Positions 10,386-19,877 of a DNA stretch of 35,090 bases are shown one piece after another. Numbering within the stretch: position 1 is the first letter of the stretch; every line of letters starts with the position of its first letter. The notes under the pieces are model-generated. The model did no database searches. It saw only the letters and a list, made by a program, of their open reading frames with translations, and was not told the origin of the DNA. The stretch comes from Chlorokybus atmophyticus (lineage: Eukaryota; Streptophyta; Chlorokybophyceae; Chlorokybales; Chlorokybaceae), in NCBI GenBank assembly GCA_009103225.1, contig RHPI01003009.1, positions 1 through 35,090 of the forward strand. Reading direction: 5' to 3'. Both the position numbers and the translations under genes were made by a program.

Positions 10386-10969
10386 GGCTTCAAACTGCAG
10401 CTTGTCCAACACGTCTAAATCTCGCGTCAATGGAATAGCGATCTCAATCCGAAATCTCGAGTCTGACGTGGCTGGATAGAGACGAAGGTGCAGCTCAACG
10501 TGCCACGTGGCAGCAACGAGGCGGCGGGTGAGGACCACGACAACGGCGACAACGACCACCACCACGACGACAACGAAGACGAAAACGACGCTAATTAACC
10601 AACTACTCCCGCAGCCGCGCATAACTCGAACTTCACTGACCTTGTCTTCCTAGAGAAGATTGTCAGTCGGTAGCAAGCTATCAACAGCAACATTGATTGC
10701 ACTGACAGCGCCTGAGTAGATTGGTATAATATTGAGCTGTCACTTTGTGCGATCTCTGTGGCAATGTGTGTGTACACTGTTCGTGTGAATGGGTGCCTTC
10801 TGGCTTTGCATGTGCTCACTGTCTTACTGCGTGCATGCCTGTGCGTGATTTCAGGTGCAAAGCCAAGGTGGAAGGCATCAATTACGCTTGTCCGCTCAAT
10901 CAACTCTCACCAGACCAGCGCCTTTAGTTTCAACAGCTGCATTCAAGATTGGCCTTCACCACTCTGGCT
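10386..10969. promoter_or_regulatory. Shared divergent promoter interval
   Basis: The interval between the TspO start (10385, -) and the metallo-beta-lactamase start (10970, +) should hold both promoters. No specific motif could be assigned with confidence. A trinucleotide-rich block (ACGACA/ACCACC type) lies at about 10530-10595. Confidence 0.4.
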
Positions 10970-13335
10970 ATGGAGTCCGCCACAGGCCACGTGTGCGCCA
11001 CCTGCGGAGTACTGTTTCCGCACCAGCAAGCCCCAAAGGTGACACCAAGGTGTTAACATTGAGTAGTACTGTGCGTCTTCACTTTGTAATACGGCAAGCA
11101 GTCATTCCCACAGTGGCGATGGGAGCAAAAGAACCATGCACGCACGCATATATGCATGGTCGCAGTTGCATTTGCAAGCTTGGCCAGTAGGAAGCCCAAC
11201 ACGCACACACGCACACGCGCGCATACACACTTACATACGCACACGCATAAGTGCATTCATGCTCGCATACGCGCACACAGATCTCACCAACAAAACCCGC
11301 TGAAAGCTTTCAGCCATCTTCTTCATGAAGGCCTGCCATCAACCACACAACAAATATCAAACCCTCTCTTACCTCCATCTTCCCCATCTCACCCCAGGTC
11401 TGTCCCATCTGCTCCGACGACCGCCAGTACGTACCCCCCTCCGGTCAGCGCTGGCTCTCCCCTCCCTCGTCCCTCCTCCCCTCCCACGCCAACTGCTTCC
11501 GCAAGGAGGGACCGGGGATCTACTCGATACGGACGGAACCGAAAGTGGGGATAGGACAGAGGGCGCTGCTCATACAGACGCATGAGGTGGGTGTGGAGTT
11601 TTTGGGGGGGGGGAAGGGAGGTCCTCACCCCTTACAAGGGTGGAAGTAGTAGTGTTGTGTGTTGAAGTTGTAGTGTGTGTGCGTGTGTGCGTATGCTCGC
11701 GTGTTTGGGCGTGTGCACATTGCGTGTGTGCCAGCATGCATGTGCTCAATTGACACACGCACGCACACACACGAGCGTGCACATACGTATGCATGCACGC
11801 TTGCATGTGAGCGTGCATGTATGCACCTGTGTGTAGGGTGTGCGTGTCTGCTTACTGTCTTTCCAAAGTGGCGCACACACACACATGCGCATGCACGCGC
11901 TTGCACACGCACTAAGAACGACTGACGCATGTGTGCTTGCGCGTGTCTGTCTTAAGGGCAATGTGTTGTGGGACTGCATCACACTGATTGACGAGGCCAC
12001 GGTGGAAATCATCAAGGGCCTTGGGGGCATCAAGTGCATCGCCGTCAGCCACCCGCACTACTACAGGTGAAGTGTGGTCCCCCTTTCAATTAGCTGGACA
12101 CCTGAGTGTTGCTGATGATGCAACTGAACGCACCATCACATGTATACGCACGTCTCATCTTACGCACAGTACATTGTTATAGTACATTTTGACACTGCAC
12201 TAACAACACGTCATATACAACCTGCATGCTGCGTGATACAACCTTACACAAGGCACACTGTAGTGTTACTGCCAATTAGAAAAGAGTAAAGAGGACAGAG
12301 GTGAGAGAAAGAGGAGAGAGGAGAGGGAGAGAGGAGAGGGAGTTGTGTTGACCATGCTTATGGTATTGTTGGTAAAGTTGTTGCTGTTGTCATTGTTACT
12401 GTTACTGTTGTCGTCGCCATTGTTGTTGCAACCGTTGAGCACCAGGCACACACACATACACTCGCTCATCCTTTCTTCGTCCCTCCCTCAGTTCGATGGT
12501 TGAGTGGAGCCGTGCCTTTGGCGACGTCCCAATCTACATCCACGCATTGGACCGTCCCTGGCTGGATGCCGTGTACAGCGGGGCATCGGACAGCGATGAA
12601 GACTCCCACAACCACCTGGCGCGCTTCGCTGTGTGGGAGGGCGAATCCATTGCTGCGCTCAATGACGTCACTCTCGTGCGACTTGGGGGACACTTTGCTG
12701 GCGCTCAGGCACGCACGTTGGGACTGTGTGTTGTTGGTGGGACTCTCCTACTGTGGCATGGCTTGCTACTGTGTTGCATTGTGCTGTGATGTGCTACTGC
12801 GCTACGATTTGGTGCAGATCATTGCTATTGTTACAGCATAGGAGTGCATGTTGTGCACTTGTATGTCGTGGACACAGTCCAGTAGTGTTGATGTATGTAT
12901 CATGTTGGTTGTTGGTGTGCTACACTGAACTTTAGCGTGGTAAAGGGTGACACTTTGAATACAGGTGCTTCACTGGTCCGGGGGTGCGGGGGGCAAGGGC
13001 GTCCTGTGCACGGGTGACATCCTTCAGGTAAGCGGCGTGTCACATGCATTTACAACAGCCGCACACGCGCATGCGCACGCAAACACACAACTCAACCCCT
13101 TCCCCTACAGGTGTGTCCTGACAAGCACGTGTCCGTAATGCGTTCCTACCCCAACCTCGTCCCCCTGTCCGGCCCCGTGGTGCGCCGCGTCCGGGACCGC
13201 CTGGGCCCTTGGGACTTTGACGTCCTGCACGGGGCGTTCCACGGAGGGGATATTCGTGAAGGCGCGCGGGGGAGGGTGGAGAGAAGTTTTGAGAGGTACT
13301 TGAAGTGGGTTGAGAACGACCATGAAGATGCGTGA
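10970..13335 (+). CDS. Metallo-beta-lactamase-fold hydrolase with N-terminal CxxC pairs
   Basis: Six exons: 10970-11038, 11398-11586, 11957-12066, 12492-12708, 12965-13027, 13111-13335. All phases fit and give 290 residues. Two CxxC pairs (C9/C12 in CATC, C25/C28 in CPIC) could form a small zinc knuckle. The hydrolase part starts with IGQRALLIQTHEGNVLWDC (residues 75-93). The metal-site region has SHPHYYSS (H118, H120) in place of the usual HxHxDH. GGHF (H190) and GD (D213) follow, as in the fold. The C-terminus has RSYPNLVPLSG and the conserved-looking RYLKWVEND. The family resembles uncharacterised plant and protist MBL-fold proteins; the substrate is unknown. The donor after exon 4 reads CAG|GCACGC, a GC rather than GT donor. 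A relic of exon 5 lies at 16778-16840. Confidence 0.85.
11180..11905. repeat. Alternating purine-pyrimidine tracts in introns
   Basis: Introns of the metallo-beta-lactamase gene carry long CACACGCACGC/GTGTGCGTG tracts (11197-11280 and 11675-11905). Similar tracts fill introns of the TspO (9610-9780), transporter (17220-17400, 17755-17890, 18165-18330) and ADP-ribosylglycohydrolase (20875-20925, 21580-21760) genes. Long frames across them are low-complexity and not genes. Confidence 0.85.
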
Positions 13336-14196
13336 GAAGGGCTGGTTGGTTGATGGCAATTCTGGTGTGGGGTTGGTATGTTGTGAATGGGGTGGTCCTT
13401 GGTGTGTGTGTGTGTGTGTGTGTGTGTGCGCCCAGCCCACGACTGTCGCTGCTGGCGCACACGCGCACACGCATGCACGCACTTAATCTTGTGTGCGCTG
13501 CATCGGAGGGGACATGCAAGTTGATGGTGTATTGGTGGCGGTTGGGATTGGGGTTGTGGTGGTGACATGTATAGACTTTAGGCTGTTTTTGTGGTTGTCT
13601 CTGGCTCAGTATGAGAGCGAGGGCTGCGCTTCATGTGATCAGCGCAGCTGGCGAACATGCAGCGCTCAAAGCTTTCAGCGAGATCCGTTGTCAAGAGCCG
13701 ATTAGAATAGTTGGTGAACCTCGGCCTTTCGGCGCACATCGCATAACAGTCCACAAATCATGAAGAATTTTGCCCTTCTCTGGTCATCGTATGTCTTGAT
13801 GTTCAAGCAAGGCCCGGCGAGTTATTGGAATGAGGCAAAAAGGGGGAGGGAGAGGAGGGAAATGATGAATTGATCCATATTTTATGGCGCATGTTGACAT
13901 TTGTCAGCTTCACATAATAGGCGGCTATTGCAGCCCCGCCCTTGGTGCCAACTAGGTACAAGCTTGTATCCAGTCACGTCATTTGCTCGGTAAACTTCAG
14001 TGTCGACACGAAATCTTTATGTTATTGGCCATAAGTGGGTCACAATATCGTAACAAACCGTCAACATTGAATGACATGCGGTCACAATTGAGGGAACATG
14101 ATTCTGAAAAATGTAAACATAGCTAATGATATGTGTAATGATATCACTGTTGGCTTGCTCGTCGGGCTTGGCAAACTTATACACATGTGTGCGTGC

Positions 14197-14252
<56 letters not shown>

Positions 14253-14779
14253 AATACTTGTGGACCGGCGCGCACCTGATCGAGGAGGGTCATGGCGTGT
14301 TCAAAGCCTTTGCATGTGTTTGTAATGTCAGTGTTGTGAATCGTCCGAGTCTGCGTCAACGAACCTGCTATAATCTCGACCTCTACATACATACTACCGC
14401 GTGCGCGCGGAAGCGCCTTGGTCACGAGATTGTTTAGGCACATGCAGGAGAGGATAGCCATGCCTGACACACATGCTTGTGATCTTCTTACTGACAGTTC
14501 TGCAACAAACCAATGATGCATTGAAATAAAATTGTGCTCTTGAGGGGCATAAGCACGCATGCTGCAACTTGGGGTCTTAAATGTGACGGCAACAAGTGTG
14601 TACAAGCGCAATAGTAGGTAATTGAAGATATCAAAGATTTTATAATGGAGTACTTAGGAAGAGCCACCTGGGGCTGACTTCATTCCTTTTACATCCATCT
14701 TGCGCGTAAAAGATATGACCATGAGTGAGTACAAAGCACAAAACATTGCAATTCCAAGTGACTAGGCAATTTCACTTAA
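13336..14779. other. No gene recognised; two (GT)n microsatellites
   Basis: Pure (GT/TG)n runs occupy 13401-13428 and about 14191-14251. From about 13700 the composition becomes more AT-rich than the gene block. No coding sequence, RNA gene or transposon end was recognised. Confidence 0.6.
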
Positions 14780-14816
14780 TCATCTACACCATGTCACTAA
14801 CACCGGGTGCAACTTA

Positions 14817-15056
14817 GAGATGCAGATGTACCGCCGCATAAAGCAGCTTGTAATTGGCTTGCGGGGTATTGGTGATTTTTGGGTAACTTTCTTTATGTCA
14901 TTGAGCTTAAAGCTGTGCGCAGCACCATAGGGAACCAGTATCAGTGACATGATGTCGATGTACAGCTGTATAAAATAACTTGCAATAGGCTTGCTCGAGC
15001 ATTGGTGATGTTTTGATAGCTTCTTGTTCTCGATGTTATTAAATATAAAGCTTTCC
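14817..15056. repeat. Diverged tandem duplication, unit ~130 bp
   Basis: 14817-14920 and 14950-15056 align over about 100 nt with clear but imperfect identity (both contain GATGTAC, CATAAA/TATAAA, GGCTTGC and TTGGTGAT in the same order). The encoded minus-strand peptides are also similar. Confidence 0.6.
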
Positions 15057-15296
15057 ATGGCGCTAGCTTTTGCTCCAAACCATTGCGCAGTGCCGCTATC
15101 ATATTTAATTCACTCTTTTCATGTCATCGTAATGCCCCACGCTTTAAATTCATTCTCATTTTGTGTGGAGAGATAAGAATTCTACTTGCCTTTTCCATTC
15201 ATCCGAAAGCTTCCCATCGTACAAGATGCGGCGCGATGCATTCCTCAAGGCGCGTATGATCAGACGTTGCCAGCATGCAAAGTCATCAATGTAAAC

Positions 15297-15980
15297 TTGC
15301 GCCCCGCGCAGCTGATTGCTAGCCACGCGTACTAATTGCGAGCATTGCGCGCTTGCCGCTTGATCTGCTCATGGCTTTCTGAAGCTCGAACAGTCTCGCA
15401 AACAATTCTCTATGGCGCTTACTTGCCACCTTGCTTCAAGCTTCAAGTTGAATAATTGCGGCGATTGGCATAACATCCGCCGTTATGGCAGATGTTATGG
15501 TAATCGCCAAACCTAAGCCAACGTCAACCAATTGCTGAACGCAGTGAATTTTCATTTATGGATATTTTGAAAAAGAGTCTAGCAGTATTGTTGCACAAAT
15601 TAGCATTGCTTGTGCGCAAGTTTTCAAGGTCATTAACCTCATTGTGCGCCCCGCGCAGCTAATCGTTGGCCCTGCGCAATTGATTGCGAGCATTGAGCGC
15701 TTGCCGCTCGTGCCCAAGCCGATCATTGCGGGCTTGCCGTTCGAGCTGCCTCGGCTTCCCCAACCTCAAACAGTCTCTCGCAAGCAGTTCTTCATAGCGC
15801 TTGCTTGCCATATCGCTCCAAGCTTCAAGTTTTATATGTGCTGTAATTGCCATAACATCCGCCTTTATGGCAATCGCCAACTCTGAACCAGCAACAACTA
15901 ATTGTTCAACCGCCATTTCTTGGTATTTGTTGAAAAGGCAAGCAGCATTGTTGTGCAACTAAGCATTGCTTGAGTGCAAG
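15297..15980. repeat. Direct duplication of ~330 bp (15297-15620 / 15644-15980)
   Basis: Both copies begin GCGCCCCGCGCAGCT and end near CATTGCTTG. They share blocks such as CATAACATCCGCC, TATGGC and GCATTG in the same order throughout. The copies are adjacent with a ~23-bp gap and have diverged by substitutions and indels. Confidence 0.82.
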
Positions 15981-16112
15981 CTTGCTTTCTTGCTTCGCAA
16001 AACTTTCTTTCTCATTCTCTAATTTGCTTATTACATATATATTCTCAATCCTGAAGGCTATCAAACTCAGCAAGGGCCAGATGAAGTGTCTGCAAACAGC
16101 TCCGAGAGACAA

Positions 16113-16777
16113 CTCACCCTGCCCTATAGTTTGTAACCGCTACACACCAATTGGTAACTGCGCACGTACGTAGTTACCCAACCTATAGCCGAAAGGCATT
16201 TTGTCCGTCTTTAAATATTAGGCGCTGAATGAAATTGCCATTCATGCCTATATACGTATCTAAACAAAGGGTTAAGATTATTGGTGCATGCACGGTTGAG
16301 TCAGAAGTGCAGTTGCATGCACCTACATGCATTCACACAATTTACCCTCACGCGGGCTCGAGCTTAATACGATCATTATTGCTTGTGTTCCAGTGCTCGA
16401 GGAAGCTAACTTGAAATGCTAATCACATTGTTGTGGGACAGTTCGGCGTAAGCGACCTTGAGACATATCTGTGTCCATGCGTGTCTTAGTGTGCATGCGC
16501 GCGTGGCCAACTAGCTTGAAGGCTATAGAGGTTATCAGGGATAGGAATAAGGCACGGTCAATGTTTGCAGTAAATGTGGAATAAGAGTGCTCCCATTGCG
16601 ACAACGTTTGCAACCATGCACACAGGCAGTGTGCGTGAGTAGATGCGTGCGTGTGCATGTACTTGCCATAGTGCACGGAACAATGCATCTGACCGTGTGC
16701 GACGACAAGGGGTAGAGGACATATGATGCACGCATTAACCTGTGTAGTCGTCTCTGCTTGTGCACGTGTGAGCGCAG
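16113..16777. other. No gene recognised
   Basis: No coding sequence supported. TTGTTGTGGGACAG at about 16430-16443 resembles part of metallo-beta-lactamase exon 3 (TGTGTTGTGGGACTG), in the right order relative to the exon-5 relic, but the match is too short to call. Confidence 0.4.
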
Positions 16778-16840
16778 GTGATGCACTGGTCCACGGACGC
16801 GGGCGGCAAGCGCTTCTTGTGCACCAGTGACATGCACTAG
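16778..16840 (+). pseudogene. Isolated relic of metallo-beta-lactamase exon 5
   Basis: Exactly 63 nt, the same length as exon 5 of the gene at 10970-13335, preceded by an intact CAG acceptor. It encodes VMHWSTDAGGKRFLCTSDMH followed by TAG, against VLHWSGGAGGKGVLCTGDIL then Gln in the intact gene. The exon is followed by GCAAGC where the intact gene has GTAAGC. The terminal Gln codon has become a stop, so it is not functional as it stands. No other certain exon of the copy was found nearby. It lies 110 bp beyond the 3' end of the convergent transporter gene. Confidence 0.82.
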
Positions 16841-16867
16841 GCAAGCCATATGTCGCTTGTGATCGCA

Positions 16868-16869
<2 letters not shown>

Positions 16870-16901
<32 letters not shown>
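16870..16901 (+). repeat. (ACGC)8 microsatellite
   Basis: Eight uninterrupted tetranucleotide units directly downstream of the exon-5 relic. Confidence 0.9.
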
Positions 16902-16949
16902 GCATGCCCGCATGCTTTGACATGCACACACGTTTAAGGCATGCACTCG

Positions 16950-18403
16950 TTATGCACTGTGAGTCCTCTTCTTGGCTAAGGCGGATGAGGATGTGTGGTC
17001 GGGTGGCCTCCACGGGTACGCAGAGTGCATCCATACTGAGATTGCCACGAGCGGCATCGCCAGCCACACCTCAACCGGCCCTGATGATCCTGCAGCAGCA
17101 GCCCCTCCTAAACCCAACAGTCCCTGCAGCAGCGCCGTTATCACCAGACTCACGATCACCGCAAAACCCTGCATGCAGGATGTGTGTTGATGACTAGTTG
17201 GGCCTGGTGAGTGGAGGCCACTAGCGCATGAGTACGCATGTGTGTGTACGCATATGCATGCACGCGAAGGTATGCCCGCGCAAGCACGGGCTGGCGCACG
17301 CACAGGGGCACAAGTGCATGAATATGCGTACACAGGCACGCACACATGTATTCGAGTTGACATGCTGAGGGACCCTCGCACACGTGCGCACGCGCGCCCA
17401 CCCACTCATTCACCTACCCACGCACTCACCTTACCAACGCTGCCGACATGCTTGGTGACTTGGCCGACAAAGATGCCGCCCAGAGCGTTATTGACAACCG
17501 GCAACTGTGAAATGATGCAAACCGATCACCAACACGAACATGCTGCGCAAGTCACCAACGTGACACACGGACACTTACTGCTGTTTGGGGCGTCCATGCC
17601 GCGAAGAAGCCCTGCTTGCGCATGAGGTGGCCATCGCGCGACAGCAGCAGACTGGAACCCAACATGATGGAGCTGTACACCGACATCTCCAGCGTGAACA
17701 GGTACGAGTTGCACCCGCCACCTTGCTGAGTGAGCAACAAGTACACAAAGTGATAAGGGTGTCATCAACACACGTATGCACACAATGTGCGCACACACCC
17801 GCGCGCGTACACTCACCCACTCACACACGATTACAGACACACACATATGCACATGCATGTGCGCACGCGCACGCACACAGGTGCCCACGCGCGTGCGTTT
17901 CATGGTCAACACCCGTGCTTGCCTGTAAGGTATGTTGGCAGATGGCGGATGCGAGGCCTGACGTGGCGGACGCGACGAGCACCGGGACTACCCCAAGCCA
18001 GAAGGTGGAGGAAGAAGTGGTGGTCGACGAGGAGGAGGAGGAGGAGGGGGAGGAGGAGGGGGGGGAGGAGGAGAGGAGTGCTGCGGCTACCATCAGCAGC
18101 GCCAGTGCCACCAACTGCTGGCGGGACTGCTTCTTCCTGCGTTGAGGGTTGGCTTGAGTACTGAGTGAACCGTGATACACGCACACATGTGCATGCACAC
18201 ACGCATACTCGCGCTCACACACACACACATGCACGTGGGCATCCCTCCCCCCCGCACATGTGCGCGCACACATTCCCACATGCGCGCATACACGCACGTG
18301 CGCATATACACGCACACGCAAACACATGTGCATCCCCACGCCCATGCCCAGAAGCACGTGTGCACACACCCCAACCGCCAACCACCCAGCCCCTACTCCC
18401 TTC

Positions 18404-18497
<94 letters not shown>

Positions 18498-19576
18498 TTC
18501 CTTCTCACCCCAGCATCATCCACACGAACATGGCCGTCGCCATTATCTTGGTCTGGTTGAGCAGGTTGTACGTGACGCCGGGGAGGTGCTGGTACGCCAG
18601 GGCCGACAGCCAGTTCTGGACTGCATAAATGGACGCGGGGACGGCGGCACGACGGGCACTGGAGGGGAGGTCTAGCGTTGGGGTTGATGTGAAACCACCC
18701 CCTCCTTCGCCTCCTCCACCAAACATCAATACTACTGATGCTATCGCCGCCTGTCTCAAACGTTGTTAAAAGAAGACTCTGCATGCGCGCGTGCGTGCGT
18801 GGGTGCGTGCGTGCGTGTTGGGTTTGACTAGGTGTTGTTACGGCTACCTGGTAAGGAGAGATGGTACTAGTATGACTGTTAGTGTTGAGGTGGCTAGATT
18901 TGTGTGTGCTACTGATACTGGCAGCGGTAGCGTAGCTTAGTGCTTACTACCACTCATGGTGAGAGTGACAATGCCAGTAGTGGGCTGGTGCCAAGCGGCA
19001 TGCATCGCACGCAGATGTTGCTCAACAAGTTTGATGTGTACTGTACTTGTGAAAGGCATGACTGACTGGCGTAATTGCATGCATGTGGGCATGCGTGGGT
19101 AGATGCATGTGGGTTTGCACACGTGGGTCGAGGCAACCTCACCTTGCAGAGCTCCGTCGCCAGCACCGTCGACGTCTTGTTCACAGCCGGGCTGCACAAC
19201 AACAACAAACAACCATGTCACCATGTTCACCATCAACATTACAATCAAGGAGTGTGCATGAAAAACAACAAGAGCAACAACAGGAAGAGCAACAGCAGCA
19301 ACAACAACAAGCATGCCTGATATACGCTTTGACGAGGAGGGGGTGGATGCCAAATTGGATGGCGAGGAGGGCCATGAACACCAGGCCGCTAACCCTGTCG
19401 CCGCCAGCACCATCGCCGCCGCTGCCCTTGCCGTTGATGCTGCGCAGCTGATGCTGTTCCCGAGGCTTGCTGTCAGACTCCTCCTTGTTGATGTCATCGG
19501 CAGCGGCGGCGGCGGCGGCCACAGGAGCAGCGTTCTGCCGCCGCATGGCTGCAGCTACCGCCGCAGCCCAGGCCAA
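16950..19576 (-). CDS. Nucleotide-sugar transporter-like protein (SLC35A / DMT superfamily)
   Basis: Proteins of this family exchange nucleotide sugars for nucleoside monophosphates across Golgi or ER membranes. Exons on the minus strand: 19576-19317, 19191-19143, 18750-18509, 18136-17923, 17725-17579, 17504-17430, 17168-16950; phases agree, giving about 401 residues. The first helix holds VFMALLAIQFGIHPLLVKAY. SSARRAAVPASIYAVQN and LLNQTKIMATAMFVWMMLG match the central signature. TSGLASAICQHTLQ, NSYLFTLEMSVYSSIMLGSS and NNALGGIFVGQVTKHV follow, then a last helix GFAVIVSLVITALLQG. A Ser/Thr-rich loop lies at about residues 200-225. The donors after exon 1 (CAG|GCATGC) and exon 4 (CAG|GCAAGC) fit best as GC donors; for exon 1 a GT donor 9 nt earlier is also in phase. 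Intron 3 contains a 93-nt poly-G run in sense. The sugar substrate cannot be inferred. Confidence 0.83.
18405..18497. repeat. 93-nt uninterrupted poly-C (poly-G on the transporter sense strand)
   Basis: Pure homopolymer inside transporter intron 3, starting about 10 nt beyond the donor. The true length may differ, because such runs are unstable in cloning and sequencing. Long poly-Pro and poly-Gly frames across it are artefacts. Confidence 0.95.
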
Positions 19577-19877
19577 CTACACCCTCAGCAACACCGCCGC
19601 CTCCTGCTGCTGGCGCCCGCAGCCATCTCTAACACCACCTCCTCAGCGCCAGCTTCCTGTCGCCCACGTAGATCTCCGCCGCCGTGTCCTCGTCCTCGGC
19701 CGCCGCTGCATCAGTGTCCGCCTTCGCCTGCCAGCCTCGTCCGTGAAGCAGCCACGTGGCGAGCTCACAGCAACGCAGGCGTCCACCTCTGCGGCGGAGG
19801 CGGCGGCAGTGAACAACAAGAGGGAAAACGTTGTGGTGGTGGAGGGAGGCAACGTGGAGGGCGGAGAGGAGAGCGCC
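19577..19877. promoter_or_regulatory. Divergent promoter interval, transporter / ADP-ribosylglycohydrolase
   Basis: The two starts (19576 on -, 19878 on +) are about 300 bp apart. The interval is GC-rich with GCC/GCG-type runs and is open in frame upstream of 19878 back to ATG 19467. The glycohydrolase could therefore start earlier and overlap the transporter first exon; the shorter start is preferred because that extension is low-complexity. Confidence 0.4.

Larger units (their letters stand above)
14780..16112 (-). pseudogene. Decayed minus-strand coding region with internal duplications
   Basis: Several minus-strand frames look protein-like but are broken. Reading down the strand: a charged helical piece (LENEKESFAKQESKLALKQ) near 16000; a 99-residue frame (15958-15659) with SDMASKRYEELLARDCLRLG and an Arg/Gln/Asn-rich coiled-coil-like tail, ended by TAG where a paralogous copy has Gln (RRAND-stop-LRGA versus ASNQLRGA). 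Next comes a second degenerate copy of the same segment, continuing into VYIDDFACWQRLIIRALRNA. Last is a 92-residue frame (15058-14780) with two diverged KPI(A/T)S(Y/C)F units. The family is not recognised. A mobile or viral origin is possible but not shown. Confidence 0.4.

Noticed and set aside
16425-16445. Possible relic of metallo-beta-lactamase exon 3
   Set aside because: Only about 11-14 matching bases and not in the same reading frame; kept as a hint in the region note, not called.
18165-18784. Long poly-Pro (+) and poly-Gly (-) open frames
   Set aside because: They are translations of the 93-nt poly-C run and flanking CA-rich intron sequence; the transporter exons on the minus strand explain the locus.
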